Shown: one piece after another, positions 1 through 11,869 of the stretch | Numbering within the stretch: the first letter of the stretch is position 1 | Layout: the number at the start of each line of letters is the position of its first letter | Assembly: GCA_963556255.1 (NCBI GenBank) | Contig: OY744606.1 | Coordinates: 73,000,252 to 73,064,251 of the forward strand | Direction: 5' to 3' | DNA length: 64,000 nt | Source: Allolobophora icterica | Lineage: Eukaryota; Annelida; Clitellata; Crassiclitellata; Lumbricidae | The notes under the pieces: generated by a model | Told to the model about the DNA's origin: nothing | Databases searched by the model: none | Seen by the model: only the letters and a program-made list of their open reading frames with translations | Position numbers and translations under genes: made by a program

Positions 1-917
1 AAAATATAAAAATGGAGGTCATAAGAACAGAATATGCAGAGAAGTATTACACCCCTTACTGCACACTATGCCCACAAATTAAAATACCAAAGCAATAAAA
101 TAAGCAACCAAGACATTCCAATTAATGATCACCAACTTAACAGTGCCCATCGAATTGTTGATCGGTTAATATCATATCAATACAGTTTTACAACTATCAA
201 AAACATAAGTTGATGAAGAGGTCATTAACGTCAACCAAAAAGAAGTCCTACTAACCGCCTCGTGACAAGAAATGACACAGACAAGAGAAGAACACATGTT
301 CCCTCAAGATTAAATGCAATCCTGTGTCCAACATAAGAGTTTATTCTGGGGCATGTTCCTCAGAGTTACAGTGATATCCTAGCTGCAATCGATCATGCTG
401 TCGTCAGACTAGGTTGATTTCTCTATCTCTGTCATCAGAGTTTGTAAAGACTGCAGCACATTTAAGTCAGACTTCATTGTCCGTTACTGGCAAACTTCAT
501 GTTTCACGGCTCCTACAATGCAACAAAAAGTTCACAGAAAATTTAAAAACCAGATGCTTCACCCCAAAAAGAAGTTAATTATTGACAATGATTGAGCACA
601 GAGCACTTTTTCAGAAGAGTTGTAAGAATAATGTCAAGGAAACAGCTTTCATAGGTGAAGAAAAGATGAGTTCATTAAGAAATGAATACACAGCAGAGTA
701 TGAATTTAACTTTTTCTGATGTTTATTAATTAATTCAATTACATTACACACGTATAATTATATAAGTATGTATCAGACATAACTAAATATATACATATAA
801 TTGTAATTAGTAACTTCTACTGTGCCGGTGTCTTAAGCACAAAGCATCAACCGATGGCACATCAAACCAAGCCTAATATTATCAGGTCAATATCCAGAAG
901 ATCAGTTCATAAGACAG
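1..917. other. No recognisable gene
   Basis: AT-rich sequence with many stops in all frames. I see no conserved protein motif and no RNA gene. The stretch ends at the 8-bp target site (taagacag, 910-917) of the hAT insertion that follows. Confidence 0.5.
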
Positions 918-2655
918 CAGTGTTATTTCAGTTATGGTTTTTCAGTTACAGTTTCAGTTACCTAAGTTTTTATTTTTCAGTTACAGTTACAGTTAACTGC
1001 AATCTGATTTTTAAGTTTCAGTTACAGATTTTTATTTTTAAGTTACAGTTTCAGTTATTGTTTCAGTTATTATTTTCAGATGTCACGACTATTGACACAC
1101 TGACCACAATTAGTATTCTGAACAGTTTCAAGAAATATTTATGCAGTAAATCAATCCGTTTACTTTAAGGAAAACATGACGTTCCAGATTAACACTTGCC
1201 CTGTTCTGCTTTCGTCCGCATAAAACACACTGAGAATACATGCTCAGTATATGCTTGTGAAGCTGGCACGAATACGAGGTCTTCCGCTATAAGTGCCAGA
1301 GTTGGATAAGCATCCTTTCAGTAGTACTATGTCATCTCGGCCCATTGTTGATGACACAGTCGGATCCAGTTGGCAGGCAGCAGATGGAAGTTGGTCAAAA
1401 GAGACAGCAGAAAAATCTAAGAAGACAGCGAAGCAAAGATGTAGACTCAAAGTAGAGGAACAGCAAGTGTATTACAGACCGTTGGATCTTGGAGGTTCAA
1501 GGAGAGCTCTAGAAGGCAGGGACTAATGTTGGAGAGTGCAGGAGTGTCTGTTTGCATTAATTGCACCTGTCTGCTCCTTACATGGCTTCAATATTCTAGC
1601 TAGCTCTGCAAGTCGTGCCCATTCATAAAATAGCTGTGAATCCATTTTCATTTCTTCAAGCACCTTGTTCAACGTTGATTTTATTTCCAGCATTCGCCTC
1701 ATTATCAAATATACAGAGTTCCATCGTGTACTACAGTTTTACCACACTTCTGAAACAGCTTTTCTGTGGCTACTGATGAAACCCTTACGCTCTTCACAAT
1801 GCTTCTGGCATTTGCAATTATGGTTTAAAAAACTGGTTATAAAAACTGGTTTTAAAAACTGGGATCTTATCAATCTCTTTCAAAACCAGCTGCAATGTGT
1901 GCCATGCATGGCAGTCTGTGGAGAGCTAGGCCCCTATAGCTTGCATCATTTCATGTTCAACTTCATCAATGCTCATCTCTTCCTGCCCATCATCACTATA
2001 ATCGCTCTCATCGCTATCATCACTCAAGTGTTCAACCTGAATTATAGGCTGCATAGCCGTCTCCCATGAAATGAGAATAGAACTAACCACAGACTAGAGC
2101 AGGATTACTGTAGAAGGCAACGATGCAGCGATTGGTTCGGTCTCGATATTTACCAGAATCCTACCTTACTTTCAAGCAACTCTGCCAGAAAGCTGACTCT
2201 AACCTTTTCTCAGCCATCATAATCAACCCAACACATGTTCTGATTCAGCTGTTACCCCCAGAAAAACAGTCGTATACTCACTGTGCCCCAGGGCACACAA
2301 TTGAATTATACCTAATGTCGACTCCTTGGCCTGTAAAACCTTTGTAATATGGATGTTATGCTTAAATCAATTTGATGAACTATGTACACCAAAGTGCAGT
2401 TAGCAGTTGGTTTGTAATAAAGGATATACTTACTTACTTACTTCCTATTCAGAAAGTAAGGAAAAAAACACTATTTTTCATTTTCAAGTTAACTTTGTGT
2501 GATTTTTCAGTTTTACAGTTTTTGTTTTTCAGTTTCTATTACAGTTTCAGTTATTCAGCATTTTTCAGTTTCAGTTACAGTTACAGTTAACTGCCCAACA
2601 TTTTTCAGTTATTTTGCTATTTCAGTTACAGTTTCAGTTAATAGAAATAACACTG
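918..2655 (-). mobile_element. hAT transposon with decayed transposase, exact 8-bp target duplication
   Basis: The element begins CAGTGTTATTTC and ends GAAATAACACTG (12-bp terminal inverted repeats). It is flanked on both sides by the identical octamer taagacag (910-917 and 2656-2663), the size of target duplication made by hAT transposases. Both ends carry dense subterminal repeats of CAGTTACAGTT type (about 930-1075 and 2500-2640). The interior reads on the minus strand as a stop-riddled hAT transposase: a segment at about 1523-1708 contains LAELARILKPCKEQTGAI, and a segment near 1890-1930 reads CHAWHTLQLVLKEIDK, both resembling the RNase H-like domain of hAT enzymes. The transposase is dead; the ends are intact, so it could have been mobilised in trans. 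Confidence 0.85.
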
Positions 2656-2663
2656 TAAGACAG

Positions 2664-4170
2664 AGATACAGCCTATGATGGATAAGCGATTTGAAAGAGG
2701 TAAATTTTAAGTTGAGAATGAAATGACACAAGGGGCTGGCTGGACAGAGTAAACAGACAGAGGGGCAGAATTCTAAAAAATAGGTCCAGCAACCAAAAAA
2801 CTCATTCACCAAAAACAGTTCTTCATTTTGGTATGACCCCACAAAGATAATGACCTCGCTGAATAATGACAAGTCTGGAGAATAAGAACTGGTTCTAATT
2901 ATTGTTTCTGACCAGAATTTGTAAACCATGAGACCCAATTTGAAAATAATTCTTTGCTGAACAGGAAGCCAATGCAAAGATTTCAGCACATGGGTTATAT
3001 GTTCAAATTTGGATGTATTAGTTATGGCTCCAGCCAAAGAGTTCTTAAATCTCAGCAGCTTAGGCATGTTTCACCTATTGATACTAGTAAGAAGAGAGTT
3101 ACAGTAATCTAGGCAACTGGCAACCAGAGATATCCTCGCAGACATGTCACGAATGAACGTATATAATTATGATGACTTACAAATGCTGTTTACACGACCA
3201 GTGAGAGACATGGTAGAAATGAAAACAATGCCTAAGTTACAAGAAGCATCTGCCAGCTTAACAAATTTAGTCACCCAGTTTCAATGACTAAAGCTGATCA
3301 TATTTTAAAGCTGCTGTGGAGTGCCCAGTAACAGAAATTCATTGTTTGTTTGGTTAAAGAGTTTAGAGGCCACCACCCAAGACTTTAAGTTGCAAGACTT
3401 TAAGGACTATGACAGACTGTCAAATGAAAATGTAGATTTTAGTATCACCAGCATAGAAATGATGGCCCAGCGAATGATTTTCCAGCACTGTGCCTAGTGG
3501 TATGAAATGTAAACAAAAGAGGACCAAGCACAAAACTCTGTGGAACACCACATGCCAACAAAGTCCTAGATGAATAATTACCATTTAAATACACTGAGTG
3601 CGTGGACTAAGGTAAGTAATAAACCAATTTAGTGCCGGACCAGATATCCCAAAGCAGTGCTTGAGATGATGAAGAAGTAGCAAATGTAACAGACAAGTCA
3701 TGTAGAACAATTGCTGTTACCTTACCCAGTCCACTGAACATACGATATCATTATGAACAGTAAGAAGTGCGGATTTCGTTGAGTGAAACTTAGGATATGC
3801 AGTCTGAAAACGGGAGATGAGTTTGATGATAGATGAGTTTGCATGCGTTCAAGGATTTTAAATGTAAAATTCAAGGTTGAGATTGGCCTGTAATTTGAGA
3901 GGCAAGAGAAGGTTTCTTAAGCAGAGGATGAACTATGGTTGAGCAAATGCAGATGGAAGGCATCCCTCGTGCATATTGATAATCAGTGTAATATATGTTA
4001 CAGGACATATATTACAGACCCAGGACATCAAAGCACTCTTTAGAAACCAAGTAGGAATGGTGTCAAGACCGGTTTTGTTAGGCAGTTGACAGAAAGTAGT
4101 CCATGATAGGAGGTGTAGAATTTGGATGGAGGAATTTGTCAGTGCAAGGGACTGACCAATTTATGCCGTA
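2664..4170 (-). mobile_element. Degenerate LINE reverse transcriptase
   Basis: Minus-strand translation in several frames shows non-LTR reverse-transcriptase landmarks: GVPQSFVLGPLLF near 3550-3512 (usual form GVPQGSVLGPLLF), FYAGDTKIY near 3460-3433 at the catalytic YADD site, and LKSLHWLPVQQRI near 3000-2950 in the C-terminal region. The YADD second aspartate context is altered and there are many stops, so this is an old dead copy. The hAT element at 918-2655 inserted into or beside its 3' part. Confidence 0.75.
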
Positions 4171-4249
4171 AATCAGAAATTTTGTCTGAAAGAAAGGTAA
4201 AATATTTACATGTACCTGTACATATATATTACATGTATATAAAACCTAC

Positions 4250-4470
4250 GCAGCATCTCTCCCCATTCAATCTGTTCTGAATGTTTCTGCTAGACTCTTC
4301 GCTAGACTTCCCCGCTTTGCCCATATCTACATGCTTGATGTCCTGCACTGGCTTCCTATTGCTGCACGCATCCGTTATACGATCCTCCACCTTTTCTCTA
4401 AATCTCAGCAGCGTACTGCCCCAAAATATCTCTTTAACCCTCATCCGAACATGCCAAAATGCAACTTAAT
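4250..4470 (+). mobile_element. LINE reverse transcriptase C-terminal fragment
   Basis: The plus-strand frame reads ...RLPRFAHIYMLDVLHWLPI then ARIRYTILHLFSKSQQRTAPKY, the standard C-terminal reverse-transcriptase signature (LHWLPI..RI.YKI) of CR1/L2-like LINEs. It is truncated at both ends and lies opposite in strand to the LINE just upstream. Confidence 0.75.
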
Positions 4471-5054
4471 TTGAACAAGGTGGTCTGGCCAGACCCCCTC
4501 TTTTGATATGGTCTATTCAGAGGTAAGTGTGTGTTTTATATGCCAATTTTGCAAAATGTTATTAGGTTAACAAGAAATAACAGTATCAGTCTCGCCATGC
4601 AGCATAAATAATTTCTATGATGAATTTGAAACTAAATGTTCGATCACATTATTTTGTGACAGTCTGTCATAAATGTTTGATCGACTCAATGATAGTCTAT
4701 CTATAAAACTAAAACCAAAAATGTAGAAACCATTATTCTAGTAAAATTATTACTGATTGCTGCTATGATCAAATGCTACATGACTGTTTTCTACAAAATA
4801 TCTCACAAAATAATGAAATAAATTGTAATTGTAAGCACTGATTCTTGTTTGCATTGATCACATGTGTACTGTGGAGCGGAAGAACATGAGATGACTGGTT
4901 TGTAGCATGTGCAGTATCTGTAGTGTGTTTTTTGTCCTTCTTCTTGCAACACAGTTAGCATCTTCGTTTTATACCCTCCTCTTCCTGCTTCTGCTGAGCA
5001 ACAATCCGGAATACTCAAAATGAGGACTTTTAAAGAAGAATCAGTCTGACTAAA

Positions 5055-5360
5055 AATCTCAAGCAAAAAGTTATCAGGAGAAAGCTAAGACTGTTTGGAC
5101 ATATCTGCAGAATGAAGAGGGACACAAAAATTAAAACTTTGGTTTTTGGAATAATGGAAGGCACAAACAGAAGAGGAAGACCTAACAGGGAATGGACAGA
5201 TGACATTGAAGAATAGTGCGGAGCAAGTCTCCAGGAGTGGAGCAAGTCTCCAGGAGTGGAGCCACTTGGCACTGGACAGAATGGAGTGGAGAGACCCGGA
5301 GGGCACCGAACACCCATGGGCGCTGAGCCCATGGCTGATGATGATGATGATGTGTATAAT
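5055..5360 (+). mobile_element. LINE 3'-terminal fragment of the RLFGHICRM type
   Basis: The plus strand reads RRKLRLFGHICRMKRDTK, MEGTNRRGRPNREWTDDI and LQEWSHLALDRMEWR, the extreme C-terminal region of a widespread group of animal non-LTR elements. A 20-bp segment (ggagcaagtctccaggagtg) is tandemly repeated at about 5218-5260. The fragment ends in (GATGAT)n at 5338-5353, a typical short-repeat tail. One internal stop follows DDIEE. Confidence 0.8.
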
Positions 5361-6179
5361 TGTATATGCATACAGAAACGAAAATAAATGTACATATACA
5401 TGCATACATATAAATACATACACACACATATCAACACCTATTTCTGGCATAAGAATTTAAAAAATCCACCAAAAAACATCTATTATTTTAACAAAGCAGA
5501 ACATTAAAAAAATAATGCATACATACATGTAGATATGCAGAAATATGTATTTATTCACCCAAATCACAGAGAAAGTCATCAGGTTTAATCCTATGGTAGC
5601 CTGCAGACTTCTGAAACAGTTGGGGAATTTTTTTGTATGTTATTTGATAAATCCTGTACTTAAAACTTTCAAATATTAAATGACAAAAATAGTTTGAAGA
5701 GGTGGTCAATACCATCAATGACTTTTGGCCAGCCTCGATCAGTTCCAGTCCTTGCAGTACTTACTTGTTCTCAAAACTTTACATTTGAAAAGTTTTTTAA
5801 ATGTAAACATACAGCATATGAACTGATAGGATTTTAAGGGTGCTTGGACAGGCTACCAGTCAGCTTTTAGTCATTAGCTCATATGGTTTGGACATTTTGG
5901 CAGTTCTCCTGTGGCGACCAGAATTAGATGGATAATCGTTAAAATTGAGCCAGCAATTATTCATAATTGAATGCTAAGCATAAGTTTTAGCAAAAAACTA
6001 TGGTGACTTTGGTGAAAGTGATTGTTTGTTCTTCTAAAAAACAGCAACGCTTTTCTCGAGAAACTGTATGAGCCAGTGTTAAGTGCATTGATTATGCATG
6101 CATCTAACACACCTGTTGGACACGTTTTTAGTTATATATCAAATATGAGTGATAGATCAAATATGAGTGATAAGAAGCC
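5361..6179. other. No recognisable gene
   Basis: AT-rich sequence with scattered short tetranucleotide runs; nothing with protein or RNA gene character. Confidence 0.45.
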
Positions 6180-6605
6180 ATATCGCTAATATTTCTCTAT
6201 AGCAATATATAGCGCCTATATAAATGTTCCTTAATAATAATAATAATAAATAAGTGCACATGGTCGGTGAAAATATTTTTTCAACTGTTAAAGAATAAAC
6301 ATCTCCTTGCTCTTGCGGTAGCTGCGTGTGCTTGTATTATAACTTATATTATTTATTCCATGGAAAACATTTCAGTAATAATGACACATGGCCCTCTGGA
6401 GTTACATAATATAGCTTGTTTTGGCCCTAGGTGCAAAATGTTTACTGGGTTAGAGCGATTGCCTTGTAACACGAACACATGTTCAAACGTCATGAGATGG
6501 TTACCGTGTTGGGACCTTCAGCCAGACCTTCGACCACAATTGCTCAGCACCATCAATTGATGCGTAGTCATTAGATATGGCACTTAATAAATGCATAATA
6601 ATAAT

Positions 6606-6638
<33 letters not shown>

Positions 6639-6923
6639 TACTCAATAGTAGCTATAGTCTGTCACAACCATGTGTGATTACATGTTTGCAGTGCCTTTGA
6701 AAGTTGTGAGAAATGGTAGCCAGTTTGTCAGAGTGCCTGCCGAGTAACAGGAGAGTATGCGTTTATGCCTCCCGAAATTATTATTATTATTAAATTATTA
6801 TTATTATTATTGAGCTTTTATATAGCGCCCCTTCAAGGTATGGACCTTCAGCAAGTCTTTCAATCACATTGCTCAGCGCCATCAACTGATGCTTGATCAC
6901 TAGATAAGGCACTTAATAAATGC

Positions 6924-6960
<37 letters not shown>
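6180..6960. repeat. Cluster of LINE/SINE 3' ends with (AAT)n tails
   Basis: Two related segments (about 6505-6640 and 6840-6955) share CAGC..CATCAA.TGATG and TATGGCACTTAATAAATGCATAATAATAAT or close variants, each followed by (AAT)n. The second is preceded on the opposite strand by a GGGGCGCTATATAAAA end at 6813-6835. The GCGCTATATAAA motif recurs at 11.64, 21.50, 32.94 and 35.46 kb as the 3' terminus of retroelements. Confidence 0.6.
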
Positions 6961-7847
6961 TAATAATTCCTTAATATGAGCTATGCTCAGTATTCTGTAA
7001 CAGCATTGTGTGTGTAATTCAACCATGTTGTGTCTTAGCATCACCTTTATCCTTGTCCAGGACTGGGAAAACCAAAAACACCAGTGCCGCAGTTAACAAA
7101 CATGGGCCCATGCCAAACATGACACAATGAAGGCCAATTGAGCACTTTTAATCGAAGAAATTTTACTCTAGTAATGTGAGCCCCATAAAAAGATAATAAA
7201 CCTATTAAGATATAAAATGTCATTCATGCATATATTTGCATGCATACAAATATATATTTAAATAAATATATATTAAAACAAATACACATACACACACATA
7301 CATACATAAAGACACAGTTACATTCAAACGTGCATACATGCACACATACATACAATACAGCTGTAATTTGATAATGCCCTCCTTACGAAGTTAAGAAGTG
7401 CACATTGAAGCTGAGCAACCATTCAGACACTGGAAGAGGTAAGTTTTCAGTTTAAGAGGTAAGTTTTCAGTTTAAAGCAAAAGACAGTCTCTCTAAGGAA
7501 GGTGCGAACATGAATAGGTAGAGAGTTCTCGATGGAGGGAATGGCAACTGAGAATGAACGCCAGGCAAAGACAAGACATGTACCAGGAATAACAGGCTTT
7601 CCAGCAGATGCCGATCGAAGACACGACTGACCTTAAACAGAGTTGCAGGGTGTGACCATGAAAGATAAGTAAAATGACAGATGATCTGCACGTGCTCTGT
7701 ACATGAGGAGTGCCAAAGGACAATTGCGAGACTTTAAGTAAGATACAGTGATCCACACAGTTAAATAACAGCAAAGGTATTTTGAAAGTTAAAGTTGAAA
7801 CATACACATATACATGCACATATACATAAATAAATACATGGGTATCA
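6961..7847. other. No recognisable gene; short tandem repeats
   Basis: Contains a 20-bp direct repeat (gaggtaagttttcagtttaa, about 7437-7475) and CATA-rich runs. A minus-strand frame of about 74 codons at 7467-7691 has no family resemblance that I recognise. Confidence 0.4.
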
Positions 7848-8010
7848 TGCAGACTGAGTGCCTGTGTAGTGAGTATATAAACAATACGGCTGACACTGAC
7901 TTTGCTCCAACAGAGCACTGCTACCTAACTGCCACATATCATAATGCAGTTCTCTAACTAAATAAGTAATAAACATGATCTTTAATTGACTTCTTAAGAA
8001 ACAGAACTAA

Positions 8011-8050
<40 letters not shown>

Positions 8051-9505
8051 TATAATAATAATCTTCGTTTAATATCTTCAAACTGACAACAACGCAGTAT
8101 GATTATAAATCAGTACATGTTATGCGATAAATCTTAACTACTAACAGAACAGACAGCCTGCAATACACGGCGCAAATTGCAGCCTACAAAGCATGTCCGA
8201 CTATGGGACTCGATCTCTGTACCTCTCGCACTCTACGCCAGATGTTATCCAATGCGCTACCCGGCCCCCCCAATATAGTGAGTGTTTGAAATGGTTACTG
8301 AGTGTTGTGGGAACAGCAAGTGTAATTTGGCACTTGCGTTGTTTTGTGCAATATGTCCAACCCTTTGTTGGTGCTGTACAGTCAATCATGTAATAAAAGT
8401 CTGTGTTTGTCACTTACTTACTTAGCGAATTGCATTATGAGATGTGGCAAGTAGGTAGCAGTGCTCTATTGGAGTGAATCTGCGAAGTCCGTGGCAACAA
8501 TATTGTTTATATAAACATGCACTCAGTCCGTGTCATACAGGATACTAAAAAGTCGGTAGTCACATGGCTACCGACTTTGATGGCTACATGGGGTAAATGT
8601 GAAGACTGAGCATCTGTGTACATAAATAATACGGTTGCCACTGACTTAGCTCCAACAGAGCGCCGCTACCTCCCAGCCACATCCCACAATGCAATGCGCT
8701 AAGTAAATAAGTAAAACGCACTTTAAGTAAAATGAACTTTAATTTGCTTGAAAATTATAATATATGCAAACATCTTAGGAAATGGTTATTTATATATATA
8801 AATATATACTAAGTATCTCAGCAACGTCTGCAATTGTCATACGCGGCATTATACCAGAAAGTTAAGGTTCAGTCTTCCAAAACTACGCCAAAATTAGAAG
8901 TTTACCAAACAATGAACTCTTTGCAAATGACTGCGTGTAATTCAGAAATTGTATTTTGGGCAATAGGAAGTGTATCAGGGTACTTGCGGTTGTTTTTGCG
9001 TTATACTGCTTTAAATAAAGATCTGTTTGTATTGCGGTTGTTTTTGCATTAGGCCTACACTGTTTGCAATATAAACGCGTGTTCTTTTTACTTACTTACT
9101 TACTTAGCAAATTTTAATGCAGGATGTGGCTGGTAGGTAGTGATGCTCTATTGGAGCAGTCAGTGGCAACCATATTTTTTATATACATAGGCACTCAGTC
9201 TTAGCATTTACCCAATTCGCTAAGTAAAGTCAGTAACGAACACGAACTGATATTGCACACACAACTAAATGATTTTATTTAAAACAATATAGCACAGAAC
9301 TGGAAGTGCCAGAATAGTTTCCTATTTTCCCAACACACATTATATAGCTCAAAACAACTATAAAGAGGAAACTAAAGTTTGTGTTACTTACTTAGCGAAT
9401 TGCAGTATGGGATGAGGCTGGTAGCTAGCGGCGCTCTACTGGAGCGATGTCATTGGCGACCGTATAGTTTATATAGACTGGCACTCGGTCTTCGCATTTA
9501 CCCTA
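7848..9505. repeat. Cluster of five short inverted-repeat (MITE-like) elements
   Basis: Five copies of one sequence of about 120-130 bp lie at about 7848-7975 (minus), 8417-8530 (plus), 8600-8722 (minus), 9103-9224 (plus) and 9383-9505 (plus). Shared core in plus orientation: CTTAGCGAATTGCA, then GATGTGGC, TAGGTAG..GCTCTA.TGGAG, TTTATATA and GCACTCAGTC. The copy at 9103-9224 is the most complete: it begins CTTAGCAAATT and ends AATTCGCTAAG, with TA on each side, as expected of a Tc1/mariner-type MITE. No coding capacity. Confidence 0.7.
8190..8277 (-). mobile_element. tRNA-derived SINE head
   Basis: On the minus strand the sequence has a good polymerase III A box (TAGCGCATTGG) and B box (GATCGAGTCCC) about 45 bases apart, in a tRNA-like arrangement. 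The acceptor ends do not pair, so I do not call a functional tRNA. Toward lower coordinates lies an (AAT)n run on the plus strand (about 8015-8060), compatible with a SINE tail. Confidence 0.55.
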
Positions 9506-9509
9506 CATG

Positions 9510-10734
9510 GCTATGTAGACGATGATTGCAGATCCTGAAAATGCAACACAGAATGTCACTGAAAGCACATTAAGAAGCACATAAATTTTAATGATTGCTT
9601 GACAATGTTGACATCTACCAGAAACCCAAGTATGATGATAGTCTGAGGTCCGACCACTGGTTGATTCTTCGAACAACCACGAGCAAGTCTGTTAAGCGCT
9701 ATATATATTAATGGCAATCTTGGTCATAGCTGTGTCTTCATTGCACAAAATTAATATGGTAATAGGTGATGCGAATTTACGATTAAGATTACAGTGATTA
9801 CTTACTTGAATCATCAGAAGTTCTCGAAATTTGTAATCTATAGGCTCACAGGTCCGCCATTATCCTATGATGTCATGGGCTCTGGGCCCCCGCTGCACCA
9901 ACCGATGGAATTCATGCGCCACGCGACAATGTGTTGAAAAATAATATAGTCCCTCGTATTCCACAACTGCGAAGGTGAAAGAATAAAATTTCGAAACAAT
10001 TGGCCTTCAGTTATTTACACTGAAACGTCGCACAACAACACACTTACTCAGTAATCTATAATAACTTCTATTTTAAAGAATTTTTTCAGGCATTGGCCAT
10101 TTGTGACAGAATTAAACATCACAGAAATAATTGGTTATAATAGTTGGTCCCAAATTAATAACAACGGGTTGTGCTTCAAAACATATTTACTTTATTTTAA
10201 AATAAATTAATTTTAATTTTTGCGAATTTTATACTGCGCGGCAAATGCCTAAAAAGTATTAATGCGCTTAGTCATCTGGAATATTACTGATCAGAACTAT
10301 TTTTAGATAAGTAAGAAAGCATGCAAATGATCATCTGTACCACTTCATATCAAAGTCTAAATGTGACCTCGGCCAAGAAAAGTGACCACTTGTCGGGAAT
10401 GGACTTATTAGCATTTTCCACAAGCTTACACCTTAAGTAAATCAGGATAAAAATTTCAGAACGTTTGGCCCATAATTTATACATTTTTCACAAAAATATA
10501 AAATATATGGCGGGAAATCGCACATAAATATTTAATGTGTCTCTACCAAATCCATTAATAACAAAATTTCGCCTTAACGCATCAAGTAGCATAAGATTTA
10601 AAAACGCATTTTCTGGCTAATCTAATACGCGACAATTAAGTGGTCGTTTTTCTTGCCGAGCTCACAAATATCTAAATACCCTATTCAAATGTCCGATTTA
10701 TTTTTAACCCAGCTGCTCTCGTTAGACTTCTGAA
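9510..10734. other. No recognisable gene
   Basis: AT-rich, short frames only. I see no domain motif, RNA gene or element termini. Confidence 0.45.
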
Positions 10735-11064
10735 CATAGACATGCCCAAATAAACCGCCCTCAAGCTATTCAGAATGCCCTCGCCCGTGCTGTCACTAAA
10801 CCCCTAAACACCACCACATGATCACTAATTAATTCTGTCCTCAAATCTCTCCACTGGCTTAAAATACCCGAACGAATAGAATATAAAGTGATATCACTCA
10901 CCTACAATACAACAGTAAAACCCAACTCGTTTGGTTTGGTACAAAGCAGCAATTATCTAAACTTGATTTCTCACTTCTATCAGCTCACTTTCCGACCTTC
11001 TCATACTCCACGAATGTCCGCGAGCTGGGAACCGCCTCAGACTAACCTTTGCTTCTCATTTGCT

Positions 11065-11125
<61 letters not shown>

Positions 11126-11259
11126 GTCTGTCTGTCTGTGTTTTTCATCATTTTAAGTCTTTCTGTTTCCGTGAGGCTCACACGCTGAGAGCGCCTCTGA
11201 ATAGTTCGCACTGTGAGAGGTGCTTTATAAATTCCAAGATACCATACCATACCATAACA
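10735..11259 (+). mobile_element. LINE 3' end with (CCATA)n tail
   Basis: The plus strand reads IQNALARAVTKP, then LKSLHWLKIPERIEYKVISL, the C-terminal reverse-transcriptase signature. It is interrupted by a (TCTG)n run at about 11064-11140. It ends in a hairpin-forming 3' terminus (GAGCGCCTCTGAATAGTT..GAGAGGTGCTTTATAAATT, 11188-11232) followed by a pentanucleotide tail (ccata repeats, 11240-11259). The same terminus recurs at 50.99 kb and 62.7 kb. Confidence 0.75.
11064..11140. repeat. (TCTG)n microsatellite
   Basis: About 19 units of TCTG with one interruption, inside the LINE fragment. Confidence 0.9.
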
Positions 11260-11261
11260 TA

Positions 11262-11470
11262 CCATACTTAAATCCTCCCAGCCCTCCTATCTCCGTCAGC
11301 TGTTCACGGTTCAACCACTTCGCTCAACCTGCTGCTCTTCCGCCCAAACACCAATTCTCCGCCCTGCCGTCACTTCATCACTAAAATTTGCGAATCGCTC
11401 CATAGCCCTAGATGTTCTACCCCTCTGAAACAAACTCCTACCAGTACTTAAGCTCAAATGCATGTGTGCA
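11262..11470 (+). mobile_element. Second LINE C-terminal fragment
   Basis: Directly after the tail of the previous copy the plus strand reads SYLRQLFTVQPLRST, LRPAVTSSLKFANRSIALDV and then a frame-broken NKLLPVL, the region just before a LINE stop codon. It is a separate 5'-truncated copy, not a continuation. Confidence 0.65.
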
Positions 11471-11496
11471 TGTACAGGATGTATGTATGCATGTAT

Positions 11497-11857
11497 AATG
11501 TATGTATGTATGTATGTATGTATGTATGTATGTATGTATGTATGTATGTATGTATGTATGTATGTATGTATGTATGTATGTATGTATGTATTCATTCATT
11601 CATTCATTCATTCATTCATTCATTTATTCATTCTGGAAATGTATATAGCGCCTCTTCAAGAGACCTACTCAGAGGTGCTCTGTATGTATGCACGTATGCA
11701 TATATGCATGCATGTATGTATGTATGTATACCTGCATGAATGTATGTATGTATGCATGTAAGTGTGTATGAATGTTGGTATGTATGCGTGCCTGTATGCG
11801 CGTATGTACAGTATGTATGTATGTATGTATGTATGTATGTATGTATGTATGTATCAT
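11497..11857. repeat. (ATGT)n and (ATTC)n microsatellites around a LINE 3' terminus
   Basis: About 24 ATGT units (11497-11592), then ATTC units (to about 11630), then a minus-oriented GCGCCTCTTCAAGAG..CAGAGGTGC retroelement terminus (11647-11680), then more ATGT runs up to 11857. Long open frames here (CMYVCMYV on plus, HTYIHTYI on minus) are artefacts of the repeat. Confidence 0.9.
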
Positions 11858-11869
11858 CATTCTGTTCAC

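Noticed and set aside
8190..8277. Functional tRNA gene
   Set aside because: A and B boxes are present, but the acceptor stem does not pair.
11458..11869. CMYVCMYV / HTYIHTYI proteins
   Set aside because: (ATGT)n translation.
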